Source of the DNA: Phoronis australis | Taxonomy: Eukaryota > Phoronida > Phoronidae | Length of the DNA stretch: 64,000 nucleotides | Direction: 5' to 3' | Assembly: GCA_002633005.1 (NCBI GenBank) | Contig: NMRA01000013.1 | Location: forward strand, 329,506 to 393,505 | Shown here: positions 21,353-34,599 of the stretch, piece by piece | Position numbering within the stretch: the stretch's first letter is position 1 | How the letters are laid out: each line of letters opens with the position of its first letter | Notes under the pieces: generated by a model | Told to the model about the DNA's origin: nothing | Database searches by the model: none | The model's input: the letters and a program-made list of their open reading frames with translations, nothing else | Position numbers and translations under genes: made by a program

Positions 21353-24300
21353 TCAATACTCCGGCAGAGGTATGTCTTTCACAGAGTTGATACCACGGAT
21401 CAAATCAGCTGCTTTCTCTGCGATCATGATTGTAGGTGCGTTGAGGTTGCCTGATACTATAGATGGCATTATTGATGAATCGACGACTCGTAAATTGCGA
21501 ACACCTCTTACTCTGAAACAAATACGACAACCAAGTTTTGAGAATGACACGGTGAAAATCATATTTTGTTTTTAGTTATTAACGTCATGATCTAAAAAGT
21601 AAATGTAATATTTTGCTTGATTTTGTCTTAAGTTGTTGCATTCAGATTTTAATGACAAATTGAGCTGATCAAAACTAATGTAGGTGACCCAACACAATGA
21701 TAGCAATATGGTGTCTAGCATATAATGAAAATACAGACATGGTGTCTAGCATATAATGAAAATACAGATCCCAACTGCGGATTTATATGCCTTTGGAAAC
21801 CGAAATGCACTCGGCCATTTAGAACCAATTGTTTAATGCTATGCAACTTGAGTGCAAAATGCTGTCCATCAAAAATCGAATCGAAAAAGGACAGGAAATC
21901 CCATCATGACCCACAAAGTGACTCATAGATTTGACACCCCGTGTTCAATTGACATGCTGAGATGCGTTTTTGTAAAATGATGCCTGCTGCAACTGTTATG
22001 TTGTCTGTTTGCCTATGGACAACAACATGGAGTTGGGTAGAACAGAAATGGATCCTGTATCAGAAAGTCTGACATTTACTTTCATGAGCAGAAAAACAAA
22101 ATCATTATGTATTAAGAAACACAAAGATTTATTCTGACCAGAGCAAGAACATGACCAAATACAAAATGCACGGTTAATGGTCTAATCTTAAAGTACTCGT
22201 ATACAAGCAGTGCAGTTTTAAAGTGCTTAAAACCACCAATTCCATGTCAAAACACCACAGAAGAACCCCACCAGTCGATCAGGTGTTGAATTAGAACACC
22301 CACAAACACTATCTAACGATATCTTAATTAGTTGACCTTGACTTAGAGGCAGTTATTCTAAGTAGAATTGCAACAACCAATCACAGCCTTTTTCACCCCT
22401 TACTGTATTTAGAATGAAAAGTCATCTGGTATTGCTGCTTAGTTTCCTGTGGTTTATGGTACAATACAAAATAGTAAGGGCTTGTGTTTGTGGGGGCTGC
22501 AGCAACTCAGTATTTCAGCGTGCTGTAGCTAACTTTCCCGCGGTACATCCGAGAAGTGCGGATATGGCACAAATTTAAGAAACTTGCATGTTCGTGGACA
22601 TGACACACTGGCGCTGGGCGAGTTCATGCATCACAATATACCTGTGGATTTAATTAATTTTCAATTAATCAAAAGTCGTTTTTCTTCTATTTTCTTGTAT
22701 TTGGGATTACTCACGGTTGTGACACGCAGTGCTACGAAGGATGGCCTAGGAATGTAGTCAAAAGAACTTAGAAAGTAAATAGTGGTTTTTAAAAGCACTT
22801 TATAAATAAGAAAAGAGTCAACGAGTCCCTGTTTGTCACTCAAACTTGTGGTAGCACTGAACATTTAGGCTGTAGACACAGGGCATTTTCTAGTCCCTAG
22901 AATTTATGTACAGGAGGGCGTATGTCAGGTTTGGCGAGTGGTTTGAGGAATTTGTTGAATGAGAAAAACCGAGTCTTTTTAGCCGTGACCCACTTTCCAT
23001 GCAAAATGGTGGCTGTTATTTGCTTTCAACCCTTGTCACCTACTGTCCGAGAAACTGGGTGTAATTTCAGGTGGCTGTCAGGCAGATCAAAATTGCCAAA
23101 AAAGTAGCTGGTAAGGGGCATACTATGACCACATTTTTAGAATCTAGAGAGTACGAGCATTCTGAATCTGTAGTCGGATTTTTCCTACCACTTGCAAGAA
23201 TGTGGTAATTTTGGGGAGAAAACTGTCAAATTTGGTGTTTCTTGGTAATATTTTTGTGTGCCGAGATTTTTTCCGATGTGAATTAACCGATTAAAAGTCT
23301 GTAGCATAGTTAAGTTTCAGTTATCATGAGTAGTGCTTGTGAGTTGTTTTTTTCAGACTGTCGATTAGCACGTGAGGAACAGGCCTATCTCTACTTCTGT
23401 ATGCTGTAATACCTGTAGTGTGCGCCTGTCCTCTCACCTTAACTGAGGGTCAACCACAGCATTGGGATCATTGGCTCGGCCCATCCTGCATGTACTTGAA
23501 GGGTGGTAAATACTGTTGGCCATTTGTCTCACGTAACACCGCAGATAATCGTCGCTGAACAATGCAAATTCGACACAGGCTTTGTGCGGCGCATGAGCTA
23601 CTCTAGTACCAAGGCTGGCCAATGAGGGGGCGCTACCATACTTCAGTGCCAATTTGACACCTACAAAAGATTATACACAATGTTTAATCAAAATGAAAGT
23701 AGGGCTGTATTCATATTCAAAACTAAATCTGAAATTTAGTTTAAAATCCAATGTTTACAAAAGTTAAGCACAAACAATTTTGTATTACATGCTTTGACTT
23801 CTGGAAAAATGACATTATACAGGTAAGCAAAATTCAGAATTTTTCCACAAATGCTAGCCATCCCTGTTTAAAGATAGTGAGGCAATCTCACAGAGGTTAT
23901 TTTTTTCGATACAGTAGTTTTCAATCTAAAACAAGACAGACTTAGAGACAAAACTCTGCCAAATTTGAATAAACATCTTGCCAGAATTATTTAGTAGTCT
24001 TGTCAAACTTTTGTCGCAATCTTTTTTCAAGCTTTTGGCAGAGTTTAATGTGACATTATTGCCCTCAGTATCCACCGATTTTTATTTACGCAGTGGACTT
24101 GTCCAGTAAGTTCTGGTGATTTCAACAATGTGGATGATGTAATACCCGCCGAGATTTAGCAAGACTATTTTAAAGAGATCCTAGGTACTATTTAGTCAAG
24201 GTTTTGCAGGGTTAGAATTTGTCAAATTTCAACATTGGCCAATTTGTCTTGAAAACTATTGTACCCACTGACCTTCAGCAATGACCTTGACATCATCTGG

Positions 24301-27300
24301 GTGGTCCAAGTAATTAGGGTCAATGAGAGGTGAGTCGAGTGGGTCAGAACTACGGAGACGAACAGTTCCGCGACTTTTGGGATGAAGAAGAATGGTGAAG
24401 ATTATGAACCCCTCCAGCGACCATGACTTAACACACTCTTGTATGTACTGGAAGAAATTCATGATAAAGTTTAATTTTCTCATTGTTACACTTTCCATGT
24501 TTTAAATTTTAAGCCAGTAAAATATTTAAAGTACTGAAAATCCGACTTCCATCATTTTAAAATAATTTTTGTTTTAGCAAAACTAGTCTCAAATTGTTCC
24601 CCTCTGTCAAATTGGAGGTGATTTCTTGGCTTCAAAATAACTGACAGTCCGTTATTGATTGAGACCATGACTTACAATATGCCTTGTCAGGGCGGGTCAT
24701 TATGCACAATGCATGGTCTCATGGAATTGCCCTAGACATCACTTTAAAATATCAGGGCGAAAAACGCGGAAATTGTTACGGCCCAAAATATGTGCGCAGC
24801 CGGCCTTGACAAGGTCGGCCTGAACCTTTTGCAGACAGAAATCAGGAGGACTAAAAAAACAAAAAAAAACAACAACAAAAAAAAACGGTACCACCTCCGG
24901 AAGCGTGTGTCTGCGTCTGCCTTAGCTCGTCCGCCACCAAACATTTTTGGCTCCATAGCCGTAGTATTTGACACCGCGATTTACAATCATACGAGCCGCC
25001 ATTGAGGAAATCCACCACGCTTTTCCCAGATGCCCCCGCAATGTTGACAATTTACGTTCCTCCGAAACATCAAGAGCAACTTCCGCTTTTCGAGGTGAAA
25101 GTCGTCGGCAACGCGGCGGTAAGAAAGAAATTTGCCGCGGAAATTTTATATGAAATCCGATTTTTTTTACGCGGAAATATAATAAAATACGCAGAAAGAA
25201 CATTTGAAAAAAGCGGAAATCCGCGTTTCCGCGGAAAATTCCAAGCCCTGAAATATAAAACAATATTTCACCATTCATCTATTATTAAACACCAAACATA
25301 CTTTTTGTCATTATTAAAGCATTTAGTATACAGTGAAATGAATCAAGGGGCACATTAACATGGGAAAGCTAGTTGAGTTAATGATTTCCATTACTGAGTT
25401 GGAACTGATCCATCGCTTTGGATGAATCTTGTCACTAGTTTAGGATTACTGAGTTCAATGTCTATATGTGTTGAAGTAATAGCAAAGTAACTGCATCTCA
25501 CCATCATGGTGGTATTAATACTCACTAAGAAAGAATATCAATACTGGTCTTACAAAAATCAATTTCTTAATAGCTACATAGGTGACAAGCTTTTGTTTTA
25601 TGAATATCTTGAACAACTTGTAAAAAAACCATGAAAAATGCTATATAAGATCATATTTTGTGAAGACAAAAATCTACAGCTTGTCTGCACGAAACACTAT
25701 GTACTCCCCATCCCCTCTCCATCTTACTTCTTCATTGTAGTATTCCCCAATAAAGTTATACTTCATAGAGTTCAGAGAGTACGGCACAACATGATACTGG
25801 ATATCTGGATACTTCTCCACGTGTTCACTGTACTTTGTACGGACAAAGCCGGTGGCATCAACAACAGTCCGACTCAAAGGTCCTGAATTAGAAAATGACA
25901 CAAAATACAGTATATTAAGCAACTAAAAGATAAACTATTAATAAACATCAAAAGACTTGTAATTTAATGTTCAAACACATATCAAATCTTTGAATAAATA
26001 TTAAATAATAATTACAAATTCATTAATTTAATAAAGCGGCTACAAATCCATACTCAAAGGTTAAAAATCATCTGAAAGGGACATTGTCGGTTTTACTGCA
26101 GAAAAACACTTTTTTGTGATCATTGTTGGATGGGATACACTTGTAAAAGTTATTAGCTTTGACCAGAGCTATGAAACAACAAAATCTGTTGTCTTTTAGT
26201 GATTCAGTTAGAAATCGCCTATTCTTGCTGTTTATCTGCCAGCATGTTTAATTCCCACATACCCTTAAAATACATACACTGCTAGTGAACGCATGGGATT
26301 TTGGTTCAGCAATAGACCATTTGGCTGATAGTGCAAAGCTAGTGGGTCACATTCCACATTACACCTCAATTCCACTTTTCTTACCAATAAAGTTCATGTG
26401 ACCTGACTTGTGCAAGCTTGGCTAGCTTTAAGTCACCGTGATGTTAATACACCAGAAGTGATATAGATAGTTCCACTAATGATTCCTTCAACAAACTACA
26501 ACCACAACCACATTTCACTTACCTGTGTCATACAAGAAATACTCCACAAAAGTCCATGGGTTCAGCAGCCTTTTTAATGACAAGGTAACGGACTCGTCTA
26601 CATTGAAAAAGGCAGCCATACTGTTCAGATGGTCTTGTAAGTTGTTACCAACAGGGAGAACTGCCTTCATACTGATCTAGATGTAACAGACGGTGAGTTT
26701 AATTTAGACATTGAAGGAATGGTTTGTTTCATTTGCAGACACAATATCGAGATAAAATAAAATAAAAAACTTTTTCCCACAGCTGTCTGTCTTGCAAACT
26801 AAATCACAATACCCTCAAGAAATAAAGTATGCTCGGCTCACACATTGGTCTGAATACTTCAAATTATCAAATGGTCTTTCTCTCATTGTATTTCTCCATC
26901 TAATCTAAAGCTAAAATCAGTAGCCTTCAACTGAAGACTTACAAGGTAGCCATCTTTCAAAAGTGGGCAGGTCATATACTTCGTAAATGTATTTTAAAAT
27001 AAATTGCCTCAACTGAGTAAAAAAACTTATTGCCAATAAGAAAATGCATACAACTAGCATGCATTTTCCTGAATTTTACAGCATAAACCACATCGCAGTA
27101 CTGGTACAAATTATCAAATTGTTGATTTTGGTAGGTTTTACCTCTTTAGGAATTCTATGTCAATGCCATCAACTTTTCTACAACTCTCTGTTACCCTAAA
27201 CAAATGTGTCACACGGTGGTCCATTAACAGGATGGTAGGAAGTGTCACCATGTGTGTTTACACACTTATGCCTTATCCAACCTTAACTATAATCCAGAGC

Positions 27301-30300
27301 AATTTCTTGCAAGCCAATGGACATCGATGGGAGTATTCTACGTTGTCTTCACAAACTACGAATAGGACAGTTGCTCAGAAAAATAAAGGCCATCATCGAT
27401 ATATTATTTTTTTCATGGGATCACATGTCAAAAAGTGTGTCAAATGTTGCAAAAATACGTGTTGAGTAAACACATACAATTTGCAAAATATCCATTATTA
27501 AAAAGAATGATAAAGATTTTAATACATTAATCAGTTGATGAATAAGTTCTAACCATTTCTTACATTCAATTCTTCAAGGTGATCCCTCGGACCAATACCA
27601 GAGAGAAGTAGCAATTTGGGTGAACCAATAGGCCCGGCTGATACAATGACTTCTTTGTTTGCATTGACTGTCTGAAGCACACCATCCCTTATAAACTCCA
27701 CCCCATTGGCTCGTACGCCATCAAAAGTGACCTTAACTGCCAATGAATTAGTAGCTATGTGTAAGTTAGGTCTGTGCATGGCCTGTCTGAGGTAAGTGGC
27801 TGCTGTACTGGCTCGATGGCCGTTTCTTGTAGTTATCTGGGTACGAGTAAAGCCTGGAAAGACAAACACATTCACAACATTCAAAATCATTGAACCCTTG
27901 CAACATTTCATGATGAGCTCTGTTAATACATTTCAGCCAACAGAAGTGGTCCAATGTTACTCTCACTAATAAGTGATGTGTTTATCATTCCACAGCCATG
28001 AAAATAATTCTACGTACTAGACACCCTAACCAGTCGAGATTGGGCAACTCGACCAGTTAGCACATCAAAGGATATGCCGGTTCAGATCAAAGACACGATG
28101 CTGATGTGGTTAATTAAATCACCTCAAGCTGGTGTCTTTTGTTAAATATAGTGTTCTCCAGATGAGACCCATCATAAACACATTGGAGACACAAAAGTAT
28201 TTTTAAATTTTCATTTCGCAAGTTTGTAAATAGCATATTTGAATAGTTCATGGAAAGTATACGCGGTTAGGTTTTTGAATATGTGGAAATAGACAGTTGG
28301 ATTTTGAGGTATTTTTGATTGCTATTCTTGGCAAGGCAGCACTGTGATTGCCTACTATCTGACTCATGCCCACATATCTTTCTCATTGGTCAGTGGTGTA
28401 AATCTCTTGAGGTGCCTTTCCGCATGCATATTGTATTAGAGACTGTCTGTGACATATTCAAAAGGGAAATATCAATTCCCTTTCAACAAAGAGGGGCCAT
28501 AACAATACTTACCGTACTGTGACTCTGCATTAACATCCAATGTTGGAATGTTAAAATCTTTCTCCATGGCTTCTAAAAATTTCTCGCCAAATTCAGTCAT
28601 TGGGTAGTCACTAACAGGCAGAGGTCCTCCCCTTCCATGATAGCCTAACAAAATCAACAATTTTACTCAGTCCAGGGCAAGTATGCAGTAAACTAATACA
28701 GAGCACAGCTCCTAGAGCAAGTCAGCTTCAAACTACTGGCACCAACTAAGACTTTCACAGAGCCAACTTTCTTCTTGAGTGTAAGAAACTTGGATAATAA
28801 AAATGCATCAAATCAATCAAGTTTTGCCAGCCTCCTGAGGGGAAACCCAGTTTTGGGTTCACACACACAGCAGGAGATGGCTAGTATTGTCAGACAAGGT
28901 GTGACAAAAATGTGGAAATGCATTAACTTTAATACTTAACAAGACAATCAACTGCAGTTAAAATCCAGTAACCAAGTTCCATAAACTGTGTAGATGGTCA
29001 GCCCATTACTAACACATTATTACTGCATCAGAATACTTCTTTAGCTACTGAAACAATTACAAATTTGAAATGGCTTCCACGCACTTCTATAAAGAGGCTC
29101 AGAATCAAAATGTCAAAGAATTATTTAAGACTGCATTCAGCTCACAGCTGAATGTCATTCCTATCAATAACTCTCACATGGACATTCACGTGCAGCAGCT
29201 ATCTTTGAAGTTACCAAAGTGCACTCATGTCAAATTACGGGGTGGGTGCTTAGTGACTTACATGTACAAGGGGACAGTAAATGTCACGCAATCATTTTCC
29301 CCATATCCTTTTGTGAGAAAATCCTTTCATATGGCCGTGGAACAAGTCAAAATGCACCAGCTGTGACTAAGGAAGTAAAATCAAAGAATGATAGTTTAAT
29401 TTATGACGAAGATGTTGCTTGCTCACTTGTTTCATTATAAAAGTCAAACACTTAAGTCAAACCTGATTGTACATACGCCTCATTCTGATTGTCTTCAGCC
29501 TTGATAAAGTAGGGCAAGACATCTTTATAGCTCCACCCCTCGCATCCATTGGCTGCCCACTTGTCGTAGTCATGACGACTACCTCGAATATAAATCATAC
29601 AGTTCAGGGAGCTTGTCCCACCCAATACCTTCCCATGTGGCCAATAGCATTGCTGGAATAAAAAGATTAGTAATTATTTCCTTAATGTAGCAAATGAGTC
29701 AGGAAAGTTTATGGTAGATCAGCGTGGTCTTCACTAAATCACGGTTATTTGTACCGAAAAATGAACAACATACTCGGGACCATTTTAGAAAAATGTGGCT
29801 GTAGGAGAGTTCACCTCAAATCCATGCATTTTCACATGACTTAGTCCACTGCCTCAGCACAATATGCAAGTCGTGATTGGCCTAAATATCAATGCATTTT
29901 GGTTCAACGAAACACATAAATTCACAGCTGGATAATATTATGTCTTTTCACAATTTAATCCTTACTGTTAACATTATGATTTTGGTCACTGACATACTTT
30001 TTGATCAGCTGCTCTGCATTATCTCTGTGTTAGAATTTGAATGCATTTGCCAATTACTTTTGATAAAATAAGGCATTGCTGAGCAGTGTTAAAGATGCAT
30101 TTCAGCCTACTCAGCTGGTTAAAGCACAAAAACTGACTGAATTAGTCCATTTATAGTCATTAATTTGGTCTTATAACATTCCTACCCATGATATGGGTCT
30201 AATTTTGTAACCAACCAGAACAACAGAACTATCAATAACTCAAGAAAATGCTTCAGACTTTACTGAAGTTGGTTAACTGCAAAATTGCAAAAACTGACAC

Positions 30301-31505
30301 TTGTATGCATTGTCTGTGACTTGGGTTGGTAATGGAAATAGAATCGTTGAAATGCAGCTTCAAGCAATGACAAGTAATACAATGTTTTAAGCACCAACGA
30401 TGCAGGGTATGTTACAATTTTTTTCCATCTACGGTAGACACATTGCTGGAAAGATTGCAGAGTGTCCACAGACCTACTTTACTTCCGATTCCAATAAAAG
30501 ACAACTGATCTTGAGATATTAATAAAATACAATTGATGAGTACATTTCATGCTGATAAGATAAGAAATGCGGCCTGTAGCAAGTGCAAAATTTTTAAACG
30601 AAAAATTGACAAAACAGTAACATAATTCGAAAAAAAATCACTCTACGTAAAAATGATGGGTACTTTTGATTTATAAAATGCCTACCTGACCCCAGTGAAT
30701 CAAACTGCAGCCCAGCAAACATGTTCAAGACATACAAGCGGCTACATCCTAAACCAATCACAAACCAAAAACTGATTTCCAGCTCCTGGTAATTACCGTA
30801 TAAGTCAAGAAGTCAAAAGCCAAAAGCTCTTCAGAGAAGGCATCTCTTGACATATACCTGGTTGCGTATGTCTTGACATGAATGTTTTTGTGACACCGTG
30901 AAGTCATGCCAAGTGGCTGATGTTAATAGGGTTATGCCGAAGAGGAGAGGGACATCTATAGACGGGTATGTTGACTCATCATCGCCTGCTTCAAGGAGCA
31001 GCACGGTGACATTTGACTCTTCACTCAGTCTGTTTGCAAGAACACTACCAGCTGACCCAGCACCCACTGAAAAAAGTTCCACAACACTCAGCTGCCATTT
31101 ACACAACAATTGTCATTAATTTGAAGGATAAACTGTAGGGTTTTAAGCTATCTAAGTAATGGAATCCACATTGGGAATATTTGTATTAGCACACAGGGTG
31201 ATTATATACAGCAAGAGGCAATTAAACTGTACTTCATTCATTTGAAATGCATTGTTTTCATGTTCACGAGATCATGTTCACCAACGAGCAAAGCACACAG
31301 CCAAATTAGTTTCAGATACTCATTCCCTTAGTGTCTACACTATCAGTGTAAATCACACACATGCCCAGTGTTCATTCTTACCAATAATATAGTCATATGA
31401 TGTATTCACATGCCTGGTCACCTTGTATCTCGGTGGTAACTTCATAAACACAGTAAACAGGATGGCGACAGTGCAACACAATATCGCAGCAACAACACCA
31501 CGCAT
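21353..31505 (-). CDS. GMC-family FAD oxidoreductase, choline/glucose dehydrogenase-like (ten exons, 603 aa)
   Basis: Exons, 5' to 3' on minus: 31505-31382, 31066-30858, 29652-29463, 28644-28513, 27853-27564, 26676-26523, 25882-25728, 24447-24273, 23660-23438, 21512-21353; every junction keeps frame with GT/AG. GMC enzymes oxidise alcohols using bound FAD. Residues 4-22 form one hydrophobic N-terminal segment (signal or membrane anchor). [14 protein letters not shown] (42-55) is the FAD dinucleotide fold, followed by [13 protein letters not shown] signature 1 reads [15 protein letters not shown] in exon 3; signature 2 reads [16 protein letters not shown] in exon 5. The catalytic His529 sits in [10 protein letters not shown] and Asn573 in SGNLNAPT. 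Only GAGTG separates the ATG from an acceptor (CTACAG), so an upstream non-coding exon is likely. The family has many paralogues with differing alcohol substrates, so the substrate is not assigned. Confidence 0.95.
22205..22470 (+). repeat. Dispersed repeat shared with 41.99-42.25 kb
   Basis: Shares with 41985-42255, in order and orientation: GTTTTAAA, CCACCAGTCGATCA, TTAGAACACCCACAAACA, CGATATCT, AACCAATC(A/G)CAGC, GTCATCT and GTGGTT(T/A)ATG. It lies in the last intron of the GMC gene. The family is unidentified. Confidence 0.65.
24753..25250 (+). mobile_element. CAGGGCTTGG MITE, copy 2, with 6-bp target duplication
   Basis: Ends with ATTCCAAGCCCTG. The left terminus has lost about 17 bases after CAGGGC. 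AAATAT flanks both sides (24747-24752, 25251-25256), confirming the 6-bp duplication seen for copy 1. It keeps GCCGCCATT (24995-25003) and the 26-codon open frame from ATG 25041 to a GTAAGA donor at 25119. It lies in the GMC intron upstream of the exon at 24447-24273. Confidence 0.87.
28013..28270 (+). repeat. Dispersed SINE-like repeat, copy 2
   Basis: Partner of 9598-9810. The head GTCGAGATTGGGCAACTCG is followed by GCCGGTTCAGATC, a weak B box. The tail CAAAAGTATTTTTAAATTTT to AAGTATACGCGG aligns with the tail of the first copy. Confidence 0.6.
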
Positions 31506-31514
31506 CACTCCTGT

Positions 31515-32318
31515 AGTTGAAAGAGCATACTTTCAGTATAATACAAACACAAGGACGACACAACTTGCATTCAACTGTGTTCATTTTTTATCTTCCCTTG
31601 AAAGTTCTGAAAGTTTAGCCAGCACGCACACATGACTAAGAAATAAAAACCTGGCAGCAAAACCCTGGTCAACCTAAAGGTAAATGAGCGGATCCCTTTC
31701 TATGCTGCCACCTTTCCTTCACCAAAATTCAGTGCCATATAAGAACTTAGATTAGACTGGATTAATAATGAATAAAATAACATGCTTCTTAATATCCATC
31801 AGTTATCTTTATTCATGATCTCCAACAGGCCATTTCAATGAATGCACCACAAACTTATTTCTAGTGCCATCCACCTACAGGCTGACCCTAGAACAAGTTA
31901 CTTCAAGAACGAGTTGTCGCTCAAGGTTCGGGGTCTGTGTAGATGCTATGCAACTTACCCCACATGTGACAACTTACTCCAACTTATCGAGGTAGGGTAA
32001 CTTGTTCTGGGGTAACTTGCGCCACTTCTAATTCCAGTGTGGCCACAAACGTGGGGCAAGGCGAAAGAAATTATCAGTTGCAGTTATGTACAGACTGCTG
32101 GTCTTCTTTTGCGCACCCGCTGTTTGCATTAGATTCATAAATGTCACACGCATCTAGCCTCAACCCTTATTAACGGATATGTGTGTGTGGGTGCTCCACT
32201 AATTAGTAGCACTAGTGCAAGTTGAGAGTAGGCTGTGGCAGATTGGACTAGTGAAGTGACATACCCGATAGTACAGCAGGTCTTGTGACTGAGTAGGACA
32301 TAAGTCAGTGGTCACTTC
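31515..32318. other. 5' flank of the GMC gene, no gene seen
   Basis: No coding exon recognised. A non-coding first exon of the GMC gene may be here or further right, but no core promoter element could be assigned. Confidence 0.4.
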
Positions 32319-32775
32319 CAGGGGCGGATCCAGGATTTTGAGTCAGCGGGAGGGAGGGGGGGCAGGCCACAGGAATAACCAGAATTTCAGCAGATGCGCA
32401 CGCCCAGCCTAAAATGTAGGGATGCAGGGATCTCGAATTTTTGGGTTTGTGGACCTTCTGACTAAAAAAAAGCAAAACGGGATTTGTTTAGGGCCTATGC
32501 GTTGTTTATTCACCCCCGAGCTCCCCTGGTTGCGTGAATGAGCTAGTCTGCAATTCGCACCACGAACTTCCAAATGGTATCTGGTAGAATTTTAGGGGGG
32601 NNNNNNNNNNNNNNNNNNNNNNNNNNNNNNNNNNNNNNNNNNNNNNNNNNNNNNNNNNNNNNNNNNNNNNNNNNNNNNNNNNNNNNNNNNNNNNNNNNNN
32701 NNNNNNNNNNNNNNNNNNNNNNNNNNNNNNNNNNNNNNNNNNNNNNNNNNCCCCCCCCCCCCAAATCCACCAATG
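32319..32775. mobile_element. CAGTGGCGGAT-family MITE, copy 1 (interrupted by gap)
   Basis: Left end CAGGGGCGGATCCAGGATTT, right end CCAAATCCACCAATG. ACTTC precedes the left end and recurs one base after the right end (32777-32781). Internal CCAAATGG..TCTGG.AGAATTTTAGGGGGG is shared with the copy at 55272-55428. A 150-N gap (32601-32750) falls in the poly-G/poly-C tract. Fragments at 32392-32470 resemble the CATGCGCGCACCC family. Confidence 0.7.
32601..32750. other. Assembly gap (150 N)
   Basis: Flanked by G-run and C-run sequence inside a MITE. Translations across it are meaningless. Confidence 0.99.
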
Positions 32776-33299
32776 GACTTCTACCAAAGTCTATTGCAAA
32801 TGCCTCACCGAAGACGCAGAATTTGCGATAAACCATTTTTAGTGTTTGCTTTATGGACTAATTGGAGCTAGGAACCAGGCAATACGAATTGGTTGGTTAA
32901 TTGGAGTGAACCACATCTACTAGTAATACCCCTGGTGGGTATGCATTTCAGTGCATGCTACTCTTAAACTGTTTTGTAGTCAAAAAGACTGAGCAAAATA
33001 CTCTCTCATTATTCAACTCATCACGCAACGTATGCAACAGGGCATACGGCATTAGCCCAGTACTCAGCTCTTAATAATAAAGACTCGAGAGGGTCGTTGG
33101 CCCACCGACTAACTCGATATTCGACACTACACTCTACAGTGTATAGTGGCCTACAGGCTACAAGTAATTTCGCACAAAAATAGAACCATAACATTTAAGT
33201 GTTTGCTAAAATGTGGTACCTATATTTAAGTAAAGCTACCAGGGAAGTATAATTATTCACAAACTCATCTTAGATCGCTGGCCTGAGTAATCTGAGTTG

Positions 33300-33815
33300 A
33301 AACTTATTTTGACCAACCGAAGTCCATGCTGTCAAGGTCAAGGCCACTGTCAGTCGGCACGGCTCTCGCTGGTTCCCTGGGTGCCGCTAGGTGGTCAGTA
33401 GCCTAGCCAACACTGCTTAAAATTCATGTTCAGGAAAAGTGAATCCTAGAAAATGTGTTTGCGCCTTTTCGGAGTGCATCTTTCTACTGTCTGTGACTTT
33501 TGTTTACGACACTGTCTTGTATTCATACAGTGTGAATAACATTCCGGTTAAATAGGCCAGATAGTGCTTACTCTAAACATGTATGTGTTTCAAGCACGCG
33601 TGACTGTAGGCCTAGTATATAAACACCACTGCTAGTTGCAGAACGAAATAGTTGCTGCGACGCCACTTGCATGACAAGGCTAAAAATCTTCACAGTTCGC
33701 TATTTTTTCACGGTGTTAGTGTAAAGCTAACCAATGACTGCTGAGGTTACATCAACCGATGCGGCTAAAGCGCGTGCCATTGCGTGATACCTGCGTGGTG
33801 GCGCTAGGCACGCAC
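33300..33815 (-). repeat. Dispersed repeat, copy 2, inverted relative to 660-1245
   Basis: Reverse complement of 660-1245 across most of its length: CCTTTTCGGAGTGCATCTTT, GTATTCATACAGTGTGAATAA, GACAAGGCTAAAAAT and GTGATACCTGCGTG occur in mirrored order. Sequence identity by eye is about 75-80%, so it is an old family. Confidence 0.7.
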
Positions 33816-34329
33816 ACCACCGAGTACGTTATTAGAGCTTGCCGCGACCTCGTATTTGCACTCGGATTGATGAGCGGTCAGTGGGGGAAAAGTGTTGCCG
33901 TGAAAACGTACGAGTGCATAAATTAATTCTTACCGGAATTTTCTGTAGATAAACCCGCCCATCGGGCGTGTATTCGAAAAATGAAAATTTTCAGGCGTTT
34001 TAGTAACACCAAGTCAAAGGCACCCGGGCGTTTACGGACTTTGACATTTTTATTAAAACTATGGTTTTAAAATTTTATGTTAATGAATGCATAGTTCGCC
34101 GCCAACGTCTTGCTCGTTTTGATAAATGTTTCCTAATACTGAATTTGTGACAAAACGTTGACTGGCAGTGTGCTTTTATAGAGGGAATTTTCTGCCGGAA
34201 TAAACGTCCCACTATCTGGACATTTGGCTTCCGAAGTTGTAGCACCAACAAAACGCCCATGGGCGTTTATTTGGCATAATTTTCCGAATGAACGCCCATG
34301 GGCGTTTCATTGGGTGGGGTTATCTACTC

Positions 34330-34565
34330 TGGTATTGATGGCGCAGATTAATTACACTGTATTCGCGGCATTAAGTAATTATTTGCCAAATAAATTAACT
34401 TTTAATGGTAAAATTTTATTATTTGAGGAGTTACTTAAATTTTAACGGCGTGCAGTAATTACTTGCTGCGTAAAGCAATTTTTGCGGTGTAATTAACTTT
34501 TAACGGTATAAATTTACGTGCGTAATTTACGCCATAAATAATTAATTTACGCATGCAATTTTCGG
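34330..34565. repeat. Degenerate minisatellite of TTAATTTACGCC-type units
   Basis: Irregular repeats of about 20-25 nt built from TTAACTTTTAACGG, TAATTTACGCC and AATTAATTTACGC. The same motif set, in the opposite sense, fills 60225-60490. Confidence 0.65.
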
Positions 34566-34599
34566 CGACACTTTCCTCTAACGGTCCATCATATGCTCG

